Shown: piece by piece, positions 1 through 9,228 of the stretch | Layout: every line of letters starts with the position of its first letter | Numbering within the stretch: the first letter of the stretch is position 1 | Assembly: GCF_009601505.1 (NCBI RefSeq) | Contig: NZ_WITC01000085.1 | Location: 1 to 64,000 of the forward strand | Length of the DNA: 64,000 bases | Direction of reading: 5' to 3' | Source of the DNA: Sinorhizobium terangae | Lineage (GTDB): Bacteria > Pseudomonadota > Alphaproteobacteria > Rhizobiales > Rhizobiaceae | Translations under genes and position numbers: made by a program | The notes under the pieces: model-generated | What the model saw: only the letters and a program-made list of their open reading frames with translations | What the model was told of the DNA's origin: nothing | Databases searched by the model: none

Positions 1-1654
1 CGAGGAGGGCGCTCCGAAGCAGGCCGAGGAGCAGCAGGCTCCGCGCAAGAAGCGCCAGCAGCAGGCTGAGGAACAGCAACCCGCCGCCGAGGAGGGCGCT
101 CCGAAGCAGGCCGAGGAGCAGCAGGCTCCGCGCAAGGAGCGCCAGCAGCAGGCTGAGGAACAGCAACCCGCCACTGAGGAGGGCGCTCCGAAGCAGGCCG
201 AAGAGCAGCAGGTTCCGCGCAAGAAGCGTCAGCAGCAGGCTGAGGAACAGCGCCAGACCGAACAGCCAGCCGACCAGGCCGGTGAGGGCAGGCAGCCTGT
301 TCCAGGCGCCGAGGCACCGGCAACGGCAAGGCAGGGCACAGGCGAACAGCAGCAGGCCCGGCCCGCACCTGAAGTGGTCGATAAGCGCACTGAGGAAGAG
401 AAGGTCAAGATCGCCAAGGACCCGGCGGCAACGGACGACACCGTCGTGCTTCCGGTCGAAAACGGTGCGGCCATTCTCGACAGCGACAAGGATGCCGACA
501 ATGTCGGCGGCAACCGTGCGCGCGAAGCGCGGCGCAAGCAGCGTGAGGAATTGCGCGCCAAGGAAGAAAGCGTAGCGCCTCCGACGGACGATGCCACCGC
601 ACAGGCGGCAATGTCGAGCGAGGTCCGGAAGCAATTTCCGCAAAGGGTCGAGGCCAATCTGAAGGAAGAGGGGCAGCGCATCGACGAAGCACCGGCCTTC
701 GCGGTGCCTCAGACGACCAACATCGTCAACAACACGGTGATCAACAACACGACGGTCAACAACACGACGATCAACAACAACACGAACGAAGTCACCGAGG
801 TGCAGGTGGTCGACGAAGTTGAGGACCGCGTGATCCTCGGCGTCGGCGATCGCATATTCGTCCGAGGCGACGACCGGCCGCGGCTGCGGCGCGACTCGGA
901 GGAAACGTTCTACGACCAACTGCCGCGCGATCGCGTTCGCGAGACGATCGTTCGCCCCGGTGGTTATCGGATCGTCACGATCTACAACCGCTACGGCGAT
1001 ATCGTGCAGCGCTCGCGTATTGACAGCGACGGCAACGAATATCTGATGGTCTACGCGCCCGAGTACGAAGAAGATGATAACCGTCCGGCTATCGTCGACG
1101 TCGGTTACGACCTGCCGCCGATGCGTCTGACGATACCGGTAGAGGATTATATAGTCGACGTGGCCGATGATCCGGACCGGGATTACTACGAGTTCCTGTC
1201 CGAGCCACCGGTCGAGCAAGTCGAGCGCGTCTACACGATCGATGAGGTGCGCAACTCCGCCCGACTGCGTGACAAGGTTCGCCGCATCGATCTCGATACG
1301 ATCCACTTCGAGACGGGCAGTGCCGAAGTGTCGATGACGCAGGCCAAGACGCTCCGTGGCGTCGCGGACGCGATGTCGAAGATCCTTGAGAAGGATCCCG
1401 GCGAAACCTTCTTCATCGAGGGCCACACGGACGCCGTCGGTTCCGACCGCGACAACCTGGTCCTTTCCGACCAGCGTGCCGAGTCGGTAGCCGTGCTCCT
1501 CACCGAAGCCTATGGCATCCCGGCCGAAAACCTCGTGACGCAAGGGTATGGCGAGCGCTTCCTCAAGGTGCGCACACCGGAGGCAGAGCAGGAGAACCGG
1601 CGCGTGACCATTCGCCGCGTGACGCCGCTCGTGCGGCCGGTCGCGCAGCGGTAA
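1..1654 (+). CDS. OmpA-family outer-membrane/peptidoglycan-binding protein, 5' end outside window
   Basis: The reading frame is open from base 2, so the true start lies upstream; about 550 residues are visible. The N-terminal visible part is Glu/Gln/Ala/Lys/Arg-rich and built from 29-residue repeats. A short Asn/Thr/Val/Ile-rich linker follows (about nt 712-792), then a stretch of acidic, beta-rich sequence. The last ~115 residues form an OmpA-like peptidoglycan-binding domain: a DTIHFETGSAEV strand, then EGHTDAVGSDRDN with the TDxxG Asp, and SDQRAESV with the conserved Arg. Family knowledge says this domain docks on peptidoglycan; the low-complexity region probably spans the periplasm, but that is inference. 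A hairpin terminator follows the stop. The protein family is secure; the specific role is unknown. Confidence 0.85.
   Translation, partial: EEGAPKQAEEQQAPRKKRQQQAEEQQPAAEEGAPKQAEEQQAPRKERQQQAEEQQPATEEGAPKQAEEQQVPRKKRQQQAEEQRQTEQPADQAGEGRQPVPGAEAPATARQGTGEQQQARPAPEVVDKRTEEEKVKIAKDPAATDDTVVLPVENGAAILDSDKDADNVGGNRAREARRKQREELRAKEESVAPPTDDATAQAAMSSEVRKQFPQRVEANLKEEGQRIDEAPAFAVPQTTNIVNNTVINNTTVNNTTINNNTNEVTEVQVVDEVEDRVILGVGDRIFVRGDDRPRLRRDSEETFYDQLPRDRVRETIVRPGGYRIVTIYNRYGDIVQRSRIDSDGNEYLMVYAPEYEEDDNRPAIVDVGYDLPPMRLTIPVEDYIVDVADDPDRDYYEFLSEPPVEQVERVYTIDEVRNSARLRDKVRRIDLDTIHFETGSAEVSMTQAKTLRGVADAMSKILEKDPGETFFIEGHTDAVGSDRDNLVLSDQRAESVAVLLTEAYGIPAENLVTQGYGERFLKVRTPEAEQENRRVTIRRVTPLVRPVAQR
2..262 (+). 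repeat. 87-bp in-frame tandem repeat, three copies
   Basis: Copies begin at 2, 89 and 176 and are nearly identical; each encodes 29 residues starting EEGAPKQAEEQQ. The unit begins to diverge after about 250. The array probably continues upstream of the window because it is already in full register at base 2. Being a multiple of three, copy-number change would lengthen or shorten the protein without a frameshift. Confidence 0.9.
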
Positions 1655-1678
1655 TCGCGGTAGCGTTGCTTGATGAAT

Positions 1679-1706
1679 ACGGGGCCGGGAGACCGGCCCC
1701 GTTCTT
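1679..1706 (+). terminator. Rho-independent-like terminator after OmpA-family gene
   Basis: ACGGGGCCGG / CCGGCCCCGT inverted repeat with a 4-base GAGA loop, followed by GTTCTTAT. It lies 25 bases after the OmpA stop and may also serve the converging mobB transcript. Confidence 0.75.
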
Positions 1707-1757
1707 ATGTGCTGCGTCGGAAGCGTCTGCAGCGTCAACGGAAAGCGCGCCAGAGAA

Positions 1758-2270
1758 TCAGCCGCGGAGCCCCGTAACCTTTTCCACGAAATCGGCGATT
1801 GCGGCCGTATCGTCGAGGTCGAAGACTGAAAGATCAGTATCGGTCACGGGATGATCCGCGGCGATGGCAACAATGTGCGGGTCGGTCGGCGCCAGCGGCT
1901 CACGGTTGGCCGAGTCCGTCCGCCGCGCTTCGATCTTCGGGATCGGCTCGCGCTTGTAGCCTTCGATGAGGACGAGATCGCAGGGAGCGAGCCGCGCCAG
2001 GATTTCCTCGAAGGACGGTTCCGGCGCGCCGCGCAGTTCGTGCATGATTGCGAAGCGCGTCGAGGAGACGATCGTCACCTCTTGCGCGCCGGCCTCCCGG
2101 TGGCGGTAGCTGTCGGCGCCGACCTTGTCGATGTCGAAGTCGTGGTGGGCGTGCTTGATCGTCGACACGACATAGCCGCGCCGTGTCATTTCGCTGACAA
2201 GGCGGACCATAAGGCCGGTCTTGCCCGAGTTCTTCCAGCCGGCAATGCCGAATATCCTGGCTTGGTTCAT
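1758..2270 (-). CDS. mobB: Molybdopterin-guanine dinucleotide biosynthesis protein B
   Basis: A 170-residue P-loop GTPase-like adaptor that assists MobA in attaching GMP to molybdopterin. The N terminus MNQARIFGIAGWKNSGKTGLM contains the Walker A loop (GWKNSGKT), followed by the family's STIKHAHHDFDIDKVGADS region and LIEGYKREPIPKIE. I chose the ATG at 2270 because it overlaps the mobA stop as ATGA and leaves the P-loop near the N terminus; an in-frame upstream start at 2300 would add ten residues inside mobA. It is the last gene of an apparent EamA transporter-mobA-mobB operon. Confidence 0.93.
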   Translation of the reverse strand: MNQARIFGIAGWKNSGKTGLMVRLVSEMTRRGYVVSTIKHAHHDFDIDKVGADSYRHREAGAQEVTIVSSTRFAIMHELRGAPEPSFEEILARLAPCDLVLIEGYKREPIPKIEARRTDSANREPLAPTDPHIVAIAADHPVTDTDLSVFDLDDTAAIADFVEKVTGLRG

Positions 2271-2926
2271 GGTTTGGGATCCTTGAGGCGTTGCAGCCAA
2301 GATTCGGCCTGCTGAAGCTCATCCGGCGTGTTGATATTGAAGAAGGGGTCGAGTGGACCCGCCTTCGTCGCGATCATCGGGAAGTCTACCGCTGCCGAAG
2401 GGTGGCGCGCAATGAAAGCGCGCACGCGCAACTTGGCGTCGGTGCGGATCCAGGCTTCCAGATCATCGGCTATCGCGACCGGCCAGAGCGCGAATAGCGG
2501 ATGCATCTCCCCGTCGGACCAGGCGACGGCGATCGTCCCTTCCAGATCGGGTATCGAGGACAGCCGGCCAACGAGGTCGTCTGGAAAAAATGGCGTGTCG
2601 GTCGCCACCGTCAGGACATGAGGCGCATGCGGTGCGACCTCTGCAGCGTGGCGCATGGCGGTGAGGATGCCGGCGAGGGGGCCGAAGTAGCCGGGCACCG
2701 TATCGGCCAGCACAGCAAGGCCCGGGGGCAGGGTGATGCCGGGATCGGCATTGAGGTTGAGCGCGATGCTTCCCACCTGCGGGGCGAGCCGCTCGACGAT
2801 ATGGTCGAGGATCGGCCTGCCATCGAGTACGAGGCCGGCCTTCGGGCGCCCCATGCGCATCGATCGTCCGCCGGCAAGGATGACGGCGGGTGGGCGTGTC
2901 GGTGTTTCCGGCGCATTCGTGGCCAT
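2267..2926 (-). CDS. mobA: Molybdenum cofactor guanylyltransferase MobA
   Basis: A 219-residue nucleotidyltransferase that transfers GMP from GTP to molybdopterin to make the bis-MGD cofactor used by DMSO-reductase-family enzymes. The diagnostic N-terminal loop LAGGRSMRMGRPKAGL is at residues ~17-32, with the VATDTPFFPDDLV acidic metal-binding motif mid-protein. Start codon ATG at 2926 lies 12 bases after the preceding transporter stop, and the 3' end overlaps mobB by four bases, so translation of the pair is probably coupled. Confidence 0.95.
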   Translation of the reverse strand: MATNAPETPTRPPAVILAGGRSMRMGRPKAGLVLDGRPILDHIVERLAPQVGSIALNLNADPGITLPPGLAVLADTVPGYFGPLAGILTAMRHAAEVAPHAPHVLTVATDTPFFPDDLVGRLSSIPDLEGTIAVAWSDGEMHPLFALWPVAIADDLEAWIRTDAKLRVRAFIARHPSAAVDFPMIATKAGPLDPFFNINTPDELQQAESWLQRLKDPKP

Positions 2927-2938
2927 CGGCGCGTTCCT

Positions 2939-3847
2939 CTATTCGAGGGGGCCTGCAAGGGAGCGCTGGGCGACCGCCTTCCTGCCGCGCAGGCTCTCGC
3001 GATAGAAGGTATAGAGGCCCGAGCCGACGATGACCGCAACCCCCGTGAGCATCCAGAGATCCGGCGTTTCCAGGAAGAAGAATATGCCGATTGCGATCGA
3101 CCAGAGCAGGCTCGTGTAGCGGAACGGCGCGATGACCGAGATGTCGCCATCGCGCATTGCCAGCACGATCGTCTGGTAGCCGAGCATCAGGAGTACGCTC
3201 GCGCCGGCAATATGGCTGAGCGAGGTGGTCGACATCGGCTGCCAGCCTCCGAAAGGCACGATCAGCAAAGCGCCGACCAGCGTCGTCACCATGGCGGTGG
3301 TGACCGTAATGAAGAGCGAGGGCACGTCGCTGCCGATGCGGCGGGTGCAAAGGTCGCGTGTTGCCGTGCAGAAAACACAGGCGACGACGGTCAAGGCGGC
3401 CGGTGTGAAGCCTTCCGGTCCGGGTCGGAGCACGATCAGCACGCCGAGAAAGCCGATGGAGATCGCTGCCCAGCGCCGCCAGCCGACAGGTTCGCGCAGG
3501 AAAAGCGCGGCGCCGAGCGTGACGGCCAGCGGCAGCGCCTGCATGATCGCCGAAGCATTCGCGAGCGGTATCTGCCCGAGCGCGGAAATATAGGTGATCG
3601 AAGCCAGCGCCTCCATGATGATGCGCAGGAGGATCGCTGGACGCAGGATCGTTCGGATGGGGCGGAATGCGCGAAAATGGAGAGCGAACACCAGCACCAT
3701 CAACGTGGTGAGTAAGCCGCGGACGAACATGATCTGCCCGGTGTTCATGACGCCCGTCACGGATTTTACGAGCGCGTCGTTGCAGGCAAAGCTGATCATC
3801 GCAAGGCACATGAAAACGATGCCGCGGAAATTGGCAGAAGAATGCAT
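2939..3847 (-). CDS. EamA/DMT-superfamily inner-membrane transporter
   Basis: About 302 residues, strongly hydrophobic, with the ten-helix two-repeat layout of drug/metabolite transporters (for example the FACNDALVKSV and GQIMFVRGLLTTL segments of the first EamA repeat and LGALLIVPFGGW between repeats). The ATG at 3847 has an AGGAAAG Shine-Dalgarno; the longer frame from 3937 would add a hydrophilic, unlikely 30 residues. Substrate cannot be told from sequence. It heads the mobA-mobB operon, which is probably simple co-transcription rather than proof of a molybdenum role. Confidence 0.87.
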   Translation of the reverse strand: MHSSANFRGIVFMCLAMISFACNDALVKSVTGVMNTGQIMFVRGLLTTLMVLVFALHFRAFRPIRTILRPAILLRIIMEALASITYISALGQIPLANASAIMQALPLAVTLGAALFLREPVGWRRWAAISIGFLGVLIVLRPGPEGFTPAALTVVACVFCTATRDLCTRRIGSDVPSLFITVTTAMVTTLVGALLIVPFGGWQPMSTTSLSHIAGASVLLMLGYQTIVLAMRDGDISVIAPFRYTSLLWSIAIGIFFFLETPDLWMLTGVAVIVGSGLYTFYRESLRGRKAVAQRSLAGPLE

Positions 3848-4248
3848 TCGTCTTTCCTGATGGCCCCGGCCGAGGCCAATGTTTGGCGGGAGGTGGCGAA
3901 TCCATTTCCTTGGATGGTGCGCCCCTTGTCCAAGCATTGACTGCCATTGCGCGCAAACTCAAGCATCGTTTGTGCAAGATTGTTTTCCCTTTAGATTCGA
4001 TGGGCGCAACCGCGGCCTCGCAGCGTTATTCGCTGAATCTTAAGTTTCGCTGCCTATCGTTGCCACGATTCCGCAGTGCAATCGCATGAAGCGATCGGTG
4101 GATGACGGTCATCGAATTTGCAGCGCCGTCGATCCGCGAAATGTCCGCCGGAGCCTGGGAGGTGCTTCCGAGGGCATTTCATTGCCACTTCCGTAAAGAG
4201 AAGCCACCGTGCGGGCATGTTCCTCATAATAAGAACCTGGGGTCCGCA
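3848..4248. other. Divergent intergenic region between the EamA transporter and the chemoreceptor
   Basis: About 400 bases with no gene I can support. It must hold the promoters for the leftward transporter-mob operon and the rightward chemoreceptor. A segment near 3971-4001 (TGCAAGATTG then TTAGATTCGAT) weakly resembles the left arm of the repeated intergenic element seen at 41.8 and 60.3 kb; I do not count it as a copy. Confidence 0.5.
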
Positions 4249-6798
4249 ATGTCTTTGATCGATCGCCTTCTGCAGCGCCTGCGTATCGTCACAAAAGTCC
4301 TCCTTTTCGTGGTTCCGCTCGTGGCCCTGATCGCCGGGATCGGACTCGTCGGCTTTTTCACCGCTCGTACGCTCAATGGGCACATGACCGTCACCCGCGA
4401 GACAATCAACAATCTCTCGGATTTCCAGGCTTTGCGCAGTGCCTTGCAGGCCTTCGCGGACAAACCGAGCGAGGAAACGCGCGATATCCTTGCGAAAGAG
4501 GTCGGCGAGCAGGAAGAGGGCGTCAGAACTCTTGAAGCGTTGCTCGCGCGTGACGCGGACAAGGCTCAGATCGCGTCGGTGGTTGCCCTCGGTGGCCAGA
4601 TGCGCAGCCAGACCGACAAACTTTGGGCGGTCAAGGTCGAGCAGGACGCGGTAACGACGTCGCTGGAAGCGGCGCTTGCCGACATGACCGAGAAAGGCAA
4701 CAGCGCCTACAAGCAGATCGATATCATCCGGAGTGAATCGGGTGAAAAGGAAGCCTTCGCCAAGGCGCTGCTGTTCGATGCTGCCGCCTACCAGGGTGTC
4801 GCCGAACGCATCAAGAAATTCCGCTTGCCGGTAACCATGGCGGTCAATCCTGACGCCAAGATCGATCAGGCGAACAAGCTGCTGCCGCATCTGCTGAAGC
4901 AGATCGGGGAAGCCGAGAAGATCGCTTCGGAAAAGGTCCAGAAGCCCATCGGCGAACTCAAGGAACAGGCGCTGAAGATCCAGGCGATCCTCGCAGGCGC
5001 CGAGGACAACGAGGCGAAAAAGAACGCACTCGTGCCGATCCTCAGCAAGCTCTCGAAATATGAGGCTGATTTTGCCAAGGAGGCGGTCAAGAATTCGGAC
5101 ACCGCCGCCAAGCGCTTCGTCGGCATGGACGGCGAAATCTCGACGCTGAAGACGCTGATCTCTTTGATGAGCGATACTTTCAAAGGCCTCGACAACACCC
5201 GCTTCCATATCAGCGAACTGCACCGCTCGCTCGATGCGGAGAGCCGCGACCTCGTGATTGCAGATATTAGCGCCGTACGCGAAGCAGCCGGGAAGCTCTC
5301 CGAGCTTGGCGGCAAGAACGCGGCACTCCGCGACCTGCCGGTGAAGCTCGGCCCCTCGCTCGACAACATAGACAAGGGCACCGCCGCGCTGATTGACGTC
5401 GGCGGCCGCTGGCAGGCCGCCAAGAGCGAAGCCGCAACGCTGGTCGCCGATGCGAGCCGTACGCTCGAAGGCTTCGTCAGCAGCGCGCAGGAAGCCGGAA
5501 AGCAGGACAGCCAGCGCTCGGCGACGGTATCAATCATCGCGATGGTCGCCGGAACGCTGCTGGCGATCATCGGCGGCCTGATGCTTGTCGAGACGCTGCG
5601 CGGCCCGCTGAAACGCGTCACCGAAACCATGACACGGCTTGCCAACGGCGACCTCGAAGTAGCGATCGAAGGCCGCAACCGCGGTGACGAAATCGGCGAC
5701 ATGGTGCGCTCCGTCGCCGTCTTCCGCGACAACGCACTCGAAAACGTGCGGCTGGAACGCGAGGCCGAGGCGGCGCGGACATTGTCTGCCGAGGAAGAGG
5801 CCCGGCGCTCGCAGGAACGCGCGCGCATCGAAGCCGAGCAGATGCAGGCGCTCAACGCTCTATCCGATGTTCTTGCCGAGCTTGCTGCCGGCAATCTCGA
5901 GGAAGGCATGGCGGAAGACCTGCCGGCCGACTATGTCATCATGGCCCGCACCTACAACAACGCCGTCGAGGCGCTGCGTGCGACGCTCACGGATGTCCGT
6001 CTCGTCGCGGAAGAGATCTCCGGCGGGACGAGCAATCTCTCGGCCTCGGCCGACGATCTTGCACGCCGGACCGAGCAACAGGCGGCAGCGCTTGAAGAGA
6101 GCTCGCGCGCGCTCCGTCAACTCACCGAACTCGTGCGTTCGACCGCAGAGAGCGCACGGCGCACCACGGTATCTGTCGATGAGACGAACAACTATGCGCA
6201 GCATTCCGGCCAGGTTGTCGCCAAGGCGATCGATGCCATGGCCGAAATCAATCGCTCGTCCGAGAAGATCGGCACCATCATCGGCGTGATCGACGAGATC
6301 GCCTTCCAGACCAACCTTCTGGCGCTGAACGCGGGTGTCGAGGCGGCGCGCGCCGGCGAGGCGGGCCGTGGCTTCGCGGTCGTCGCCCAGGAGGTGCGCG
6401 AGCTGGCGCAGCGTTGCGCGGGGGCAGCCCGCGAGATCAAGGGCCTGATCTCGGCAAGCTCAGCCCAGGTGCGCAGCGGCGTGGCGCTGGTGCAGGAGAC
6501 CGGGGAAGCGCTGACCGTCATCAACGGCCATATCGCCACCATTCACCAGCTCGTCAGCAATATCGAGGCTTCCGCAGCGGAACAGTATACCGGTCTCAGC
6601 GAGGTCAATTCAGCCGTTCACGAGGTCGAGCTGATCACGCAACAGAACGCTGCGATGGTCGAGGAGAACACGGCGGAGATCCACGGCCTGCGCCGGCAGG
6701 TGGAAGTCCTCAACGAGAAGATCGAGCGCTTCAAGACTGGCACTGGTGGGCTGAGCGATCACGGTCAGCTTCGTTACGGCTCGACTTACGCCGCCTGA
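4249..6798 (+). CDS. Methyl-accepting chemotaxis protein with large periplasmic helical sensor domain
   Basis: 849 residues. Transmembrane helix 1 is at ~17-37 ([21 protein letters not shown]). A long, mostly helical periplasmic region of ~385 residues follows, then helix 2 at ~425-448, HAMP ([18 protein letters not shown]) and a cytoplasmic signalling domain. The hairpin tip is [20 protein letters not shown] at about residue 682. I chose ATG 4249, which puts the first helix 16 residues in; the frame is open upstream to 4102 but that would add 49 poorly coding residues. There is no CheR-docking pentapeptide at the C terminus. No chemotaxis genes adjoin, so it is an orphan receptor; its ligand is unknown. 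Confidence 0.92.
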   Translation: MSLIDRLLQRLRIVTKVLLFVVPLVALIAGIGLVGFFTARTLNGHMTVTRETINNLSDFQALRSALQAFADKPSEETRDILAKEVGEQEEGVRTLEALLARDADKAQIASVVALGGQMRSQTDKLWAVKVEQDAVTTSLEAALADMTEKGNSAYKQIDIIRSESGEKEAFAKALLFDAAAYQGVAERIKKFRLPVTMAVNPDAKIDQANKLLPHLLKQIGEAEKIASEKVQKPIGELKEQALKIQAILAGAEDNEAKKNALVPILSKLSKYEADFAKEAVKNSDTAAKRFVGMDGEISTLKTLISLMSDTFKGLDNTRFHISELHRSLDAESRDLVIADISAVREAAGKLSELGGKNAALRDLPVKLGPSLDNIDKGTAALIDVGGRWQAAKSEAATLVADASRTLEGFVSSAQEAGKQDSQRSATVSIIAMVAGTLLAIIGGLMLVETLRGPLKRVTETMTRLANGDLEVAIEGRNRGDEIGDMVRSVAVFRDNALENVRLEREAEAARTLSAEEEARRSQERARIEAEQMQALNALSDVLAELAAGNLEEGMAEDLPADYVIMARTYNNAVEALRATLTDVRLVAEEISGGTSNLSASADDLARRTEQQAAALEESSRALRQLTELVRSTAESARRTTVSVDETNNYAQHSGQVVAKAIDAMAEINRSSEKIGTIIGVIDEIAFQTNLLALNAGVEAARAGEAGRGFAVVAQEVRELAQRCAGAAREIKGLISASSAQVRSGVALVQETGEALTVINGHIATIHQLVSNIEASAAEQYTGLSEVNSAVHEVELITQQNAAMVEENTAEIHGLRRQVEVLNEKIERFKTGTGGLSDHGQLRYGSTYAA

Positions 6799-6813
6799 CC
6801 TATTTGAAAGCAG

Positions 6814-6856
6814 AAGGCCCCGCGGTCGTCGACGACTGCGGAGCCTTCCGGTTTTT
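6814..6856 (+). terminator. Terminator between chemoreceptor and moaA
   Basis: A long inverted repeat AAGGCCCCGCGGTCGTC / GACGACTGCGGAGCCTT (two mismatched positions) is followed by CCGGTTTTT on the plus strand. It ends the chemoreceptor transcript and sits between two converging genes. Confidence 0.8.
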
Positions 6857-6873
6857 CTGGGTCCGGGGAAACG

Positions 6874-7923
6874 TCAGCCGCCGGTTACGCTCATGTGGCG
6901 TGCGACGGCCGGGCGGTTGTGTTCGCGATCGATGATGAAGTCGTGGCCCTTCGGCTTGTGGGAGATCGCCTCGTCGATAACGCGGGAGAGATAGGCATCG
7001 TCGTCCGTCGAGCGCAGCGCCGTGCGCAGATCAGCCGCATCGTTCTGGCCGAGGCACATATAGAGCGTGCCGGTGCACGTGAGACGCACGCGATTGCAGC
7101 TTTCGCAGAAATTGTGGGTCATCGGCGTGATCAGTCCGAGGCGTCCGCCGGTCTCCGCCACCTCGACATAGCGTGCAGGGCCGCCGGTGCGGTAGGGAAT
7201 ATCCTTGAGCGTGAACTGGGTTTCCAGACGCTCACGCATCTCGGAAAGCGGCAGGTAGTGGTCGGTCCGGTCTTCGTCCACTTCACCCATCGGCATCGTC
7301 TCGATCAGCGTCAGTTCCATACCGCGCCCGTGCGCCCAACGCATTAATTCGGGGATCTCGGCGTCATTGAAGCCCTTGAGCGCGACCGTATTGATCTTCA
7401 CCTTGAGGCCGGCGGCCTGAGCCGCGTCGATGCCCTCGAGGACCTTCGAGAGCTCGCCCCATCGGGTGATGTGGCGGAATTTATCGTGATCGCGGGTATC
7501 GAGAGAAACGTTGATCCGACGCACGCCACAGTCGGCAAGTTCGGCCGCGAATTTCGAAAGCTGCGAGCCGTTGGTCGTCAGCGTCAGCTCGTCCAGGCGA
7601 CCAGCCTCGATCTCCCTGCCGAGTTCGCGAACGAGGAACATGATGTTCTTGCGCACCAACGGCTCGCCGCCGGTGAGCCTGAGTTTGCGCACGCCCTTGG
7701 CGATGAAGGCGGAACAGAGCCGGTGCAACTCCTCGAGCGTCAACAGGTCCTTCTTCGGCAGGAAGGTCATGTGCTCCGCCATGCAGTAGGTGCAGCGGAA
7801 ATCACAGCGGTCGGTGACTGACACGCGCAGATAGGTGATCGTCCGACCGAAAGGGTCGATCATGGGCGTTGCGGAACTGTCGAGCGGCTGTGCGCCGGTT
7901 CTGTCTATCGCTGCATTATTCAA
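6874..7923 (-). CDS. moaA: GTP 3',8-cyclase MoaA (molybdenum cofactor biosynthesis)
   Basis: Radical-SAM enzyme that starts Moco synthesis from GTP. Visible: N-terminal cluster motif CDFRCTYC (Cx3CxxC), SAM motif TGGEPLVRK, the second 4Fe-4S cluster ligands [11 protein letters not shown]...C near the C terminus, and the functionally required C-terminal Gly-Gly (SVTGG). I prefer the TTG start at 7923 (GGGAG Shine-Dalgarno seven bases before it), giving 349 residues; an ATG at 7980 in frame would give 368. It faces away from the DUF971 gene and is unlinked here from moaB/C/D/E. Confidence 0.95.
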   Translation of the reverse strand: MNNAAIDRTGAQPLDSSATPMIDPFGRTITYLRVSVTDRCDFRCTYCMAEHMTFLPKKDLLTLEELHRLCSAFIAKGVRKLRLTGGEPLVRKNIMFLVRELGREIEAGRLDELTLTTNGSQLSKFAAELADCGVRRINVSLDTRDHDKFRHITRWGELSKVLEGIDAAQAAGLKVKINTVALKGFNDAEIPELMRWAHGRGMELTLIETMPMGEVDEDRTDHYLPLSEMRERLETQFTLKDIPYRTGGPARYVEVAETGGRLGLITPMTHNFCESCNRVRLTCTGTLYMCLGQNDAADLRTALRSTDDDAYLSRVIDEAISHKPKGHDFIIDREHNRPAVARHMSVTGG

Positions 7924-8211
7924 GGCTTTTCTCCCGGTGCTTTCAATGTCGTGGGCAAAAACCCCCGCGTCAAGGCGCATACTGTCGCAAATTTCGGTGA
8001 AGGCCGCGGTCGATCGGAGTTCAAGCGGGCTGAATCCGATCGATAACGTGCATTTACCTCCGAACAGGGCTTTAAGATTTGAAAATGTTTCGGCTTTTTC
8101 AGCCTGTCTTCCTAATCATTCAGAGGCGAACATCTGCTCTGGCCGACGAATTTAATAGGCCTTCGGCATGAACTGGGGTAGTGCTCGGGGGATGAATGCG
8201 GAGTGAGTATC

Positions 8212-8586
8212 ATGAGTGAATTCTGGCCGACTGAGTTGCGTGTTTCGAAAGACCGTCACCGCCTCACCGTCACTTTCGACGATGGCGCCTCCTACGACCT
8301 GTCCGCCGAACTGCTGCGCGTGCTTTCACCTTCGGCCGAGGTGCAGGGGCACGGGCCGGGCCAGCGGGTGACCGTGCCCGGCAAGCGCAATGTCCAGATC
8401 ATTTCGATGCAGCCGACCGGCAACTACGCCGTGCGCATCGGCTTCGATGATTTTCATGACACTGGCATCTTCACCTGGACCTACCTGCGCGAACTGGGAG
8501 AAAAGGGCGCGGAACTCTTCGCTGGCTATGAGCAGGAACTAGCCGAAAAGGGCATGTCGCGCGACAAGTCGGAAAAGCCGCGCTGA
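8212..8586 (+). CDS. DUF971 / gamma-butyrobetaine-hydroxylase-like N-terminal domain protein
   Basis: A 124-residue protein consisting of only the small DUF971 domain (WPTELRVSKDRHRLTVTFDDG, YDLSAELLRVLSPSAEVQGHG, YAVRIGFDDFHDTGIFTW). In eukaryotic carnitine-synthesis dioxygenases this domain is the N-terminal zinc-binding module; stand-alone bacterial versions have been linked to Fe-S or Mrp-type contexts, but no such partner is adjacent here. ATG 8212 has a GGAGTGAG ribosome site; a GTG at 8203 is possible. Function unassigned. Confidence 0.85.
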   Translation: MSEFWPTELRVSKDRHRLTVTFDDGASYDLSAELLRVLSPSAEVQGHGPGQRVTVPGKRNVQIISMQPTGNYAVRIGFDDFHDTGIFTWTYLRELGEKGAELFAGYEQELAEKGMSRDKSEKPR

Positions 8587-8701
8587 CCGTAGGGTGTTTC
8601 CCTAAGTCGGCCCGGCTTCAGGACCAAACAGGCACAAATTCAAAGGGCTACAGCGTCCGTTGAACGTCTGATTGGAAGCGTGGCGCTGCATGGCCGCGTT
8701 C

Positions 8702-9181
8702 TCAATCGCTGTCTTCCTTCAGCAGGATGGCGATGATCCGCTCCATCGACTGCGCAACCGTCATGCAGTCCTCTATCGGCGAGCCCGTCAACGACCTCTC
8801 GATTAGCGCCGTCTGGATCTCCATTGCCTCCTCGCTGAGCGTGCGGCCGGCCGGCGTCAACGAGAGCCGCAGGACGCGCTTGTCGCGCTCGTCTCCGCGT
8901 CGCTCTATCAGGCCGCGCTTCTCGAGTTGCGGCAACAGCATGCTCATGTTGGAGCGTCCGACGAGCAATTTGCGGGCGAGTTCCTGCTGTGTGATGCCGT
9001 CGAAGCGATAGAGATTGATCAGGATATCGAGATGCGGCGGCTTGATGTCGAGATCGGCGAGCTCCCGTGTCAAAGTCTGCTGCATCAATTGGCAGGCGCG
9101 AGCCACCGCGATCCAGCTTCGAAAACGCGGATGATCCCAGGGAAAGTGATGATGTTTTGTTGTCACTTGCTTTTTGTTCAT
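8702..9181 (-). CDS. MarR-family transcriptional regulator
   Basis: About 159 residues with the MarR winged helix in the middle: LDILINLYRFDGITQQELARK, recognition helix region VGRSNMSMLLPQLEKRGLI, then the wing ERRGDERDKRVLRLSLT. It is divergent from an alpha/beta hydrolase, 47 bases start to start, and two dyads fill that gap, so auto-regulation plus control of the hydrolase is a reasonable inference. Start is uncertain: I take ATG 9181, which leaves the operators outside the gene; the in-frame ATG 9211 would place both dyads inside the coding sequence. Neither has a good ribosome site. Confidence 0.85.
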   Translation of the reverse strand: MNKKQVTTKHHHFPWDHPRFRSWIAVARACQLMQQTLTRELADLDIKPPHLDILINLYRFDGITQQELARKLLVGRSNMSMLLPQLEKRGLIERRGDERDKRVLRLSLTPAGRTLSEEAMEIQTALIERSLTGSPIEDCMTVAQSMERIIAILLKEDSD

Positions 9182-9210
9182 CGTTGTACAATGATGTTCA
9201 TAGTTGAACA
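9180..9210. promoter_or_regulatory. Two adjoining palindromes, probable MarR operator
   Basis: ATCGTTGTACAATGAT (9180-9195) is a 16-base dyad with one mismatched pair, and TGTTCATAGTTGAACA (9195-9210) has 6-base perfect arms. They abut, lie between the divergent starts of the MarR gene and the hydrolase, and have the size expected for MarR dimer sites. Confidence 0.6.
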
Positions 9211-9228
9211 TTTCAAGAGAGTTTCACT

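Noticed and set aside
2..262. Could the regular repeats be a CRISPR array?
   Set aside because: The 87-bp units are contiguous, coding, in frame and have no spacers.
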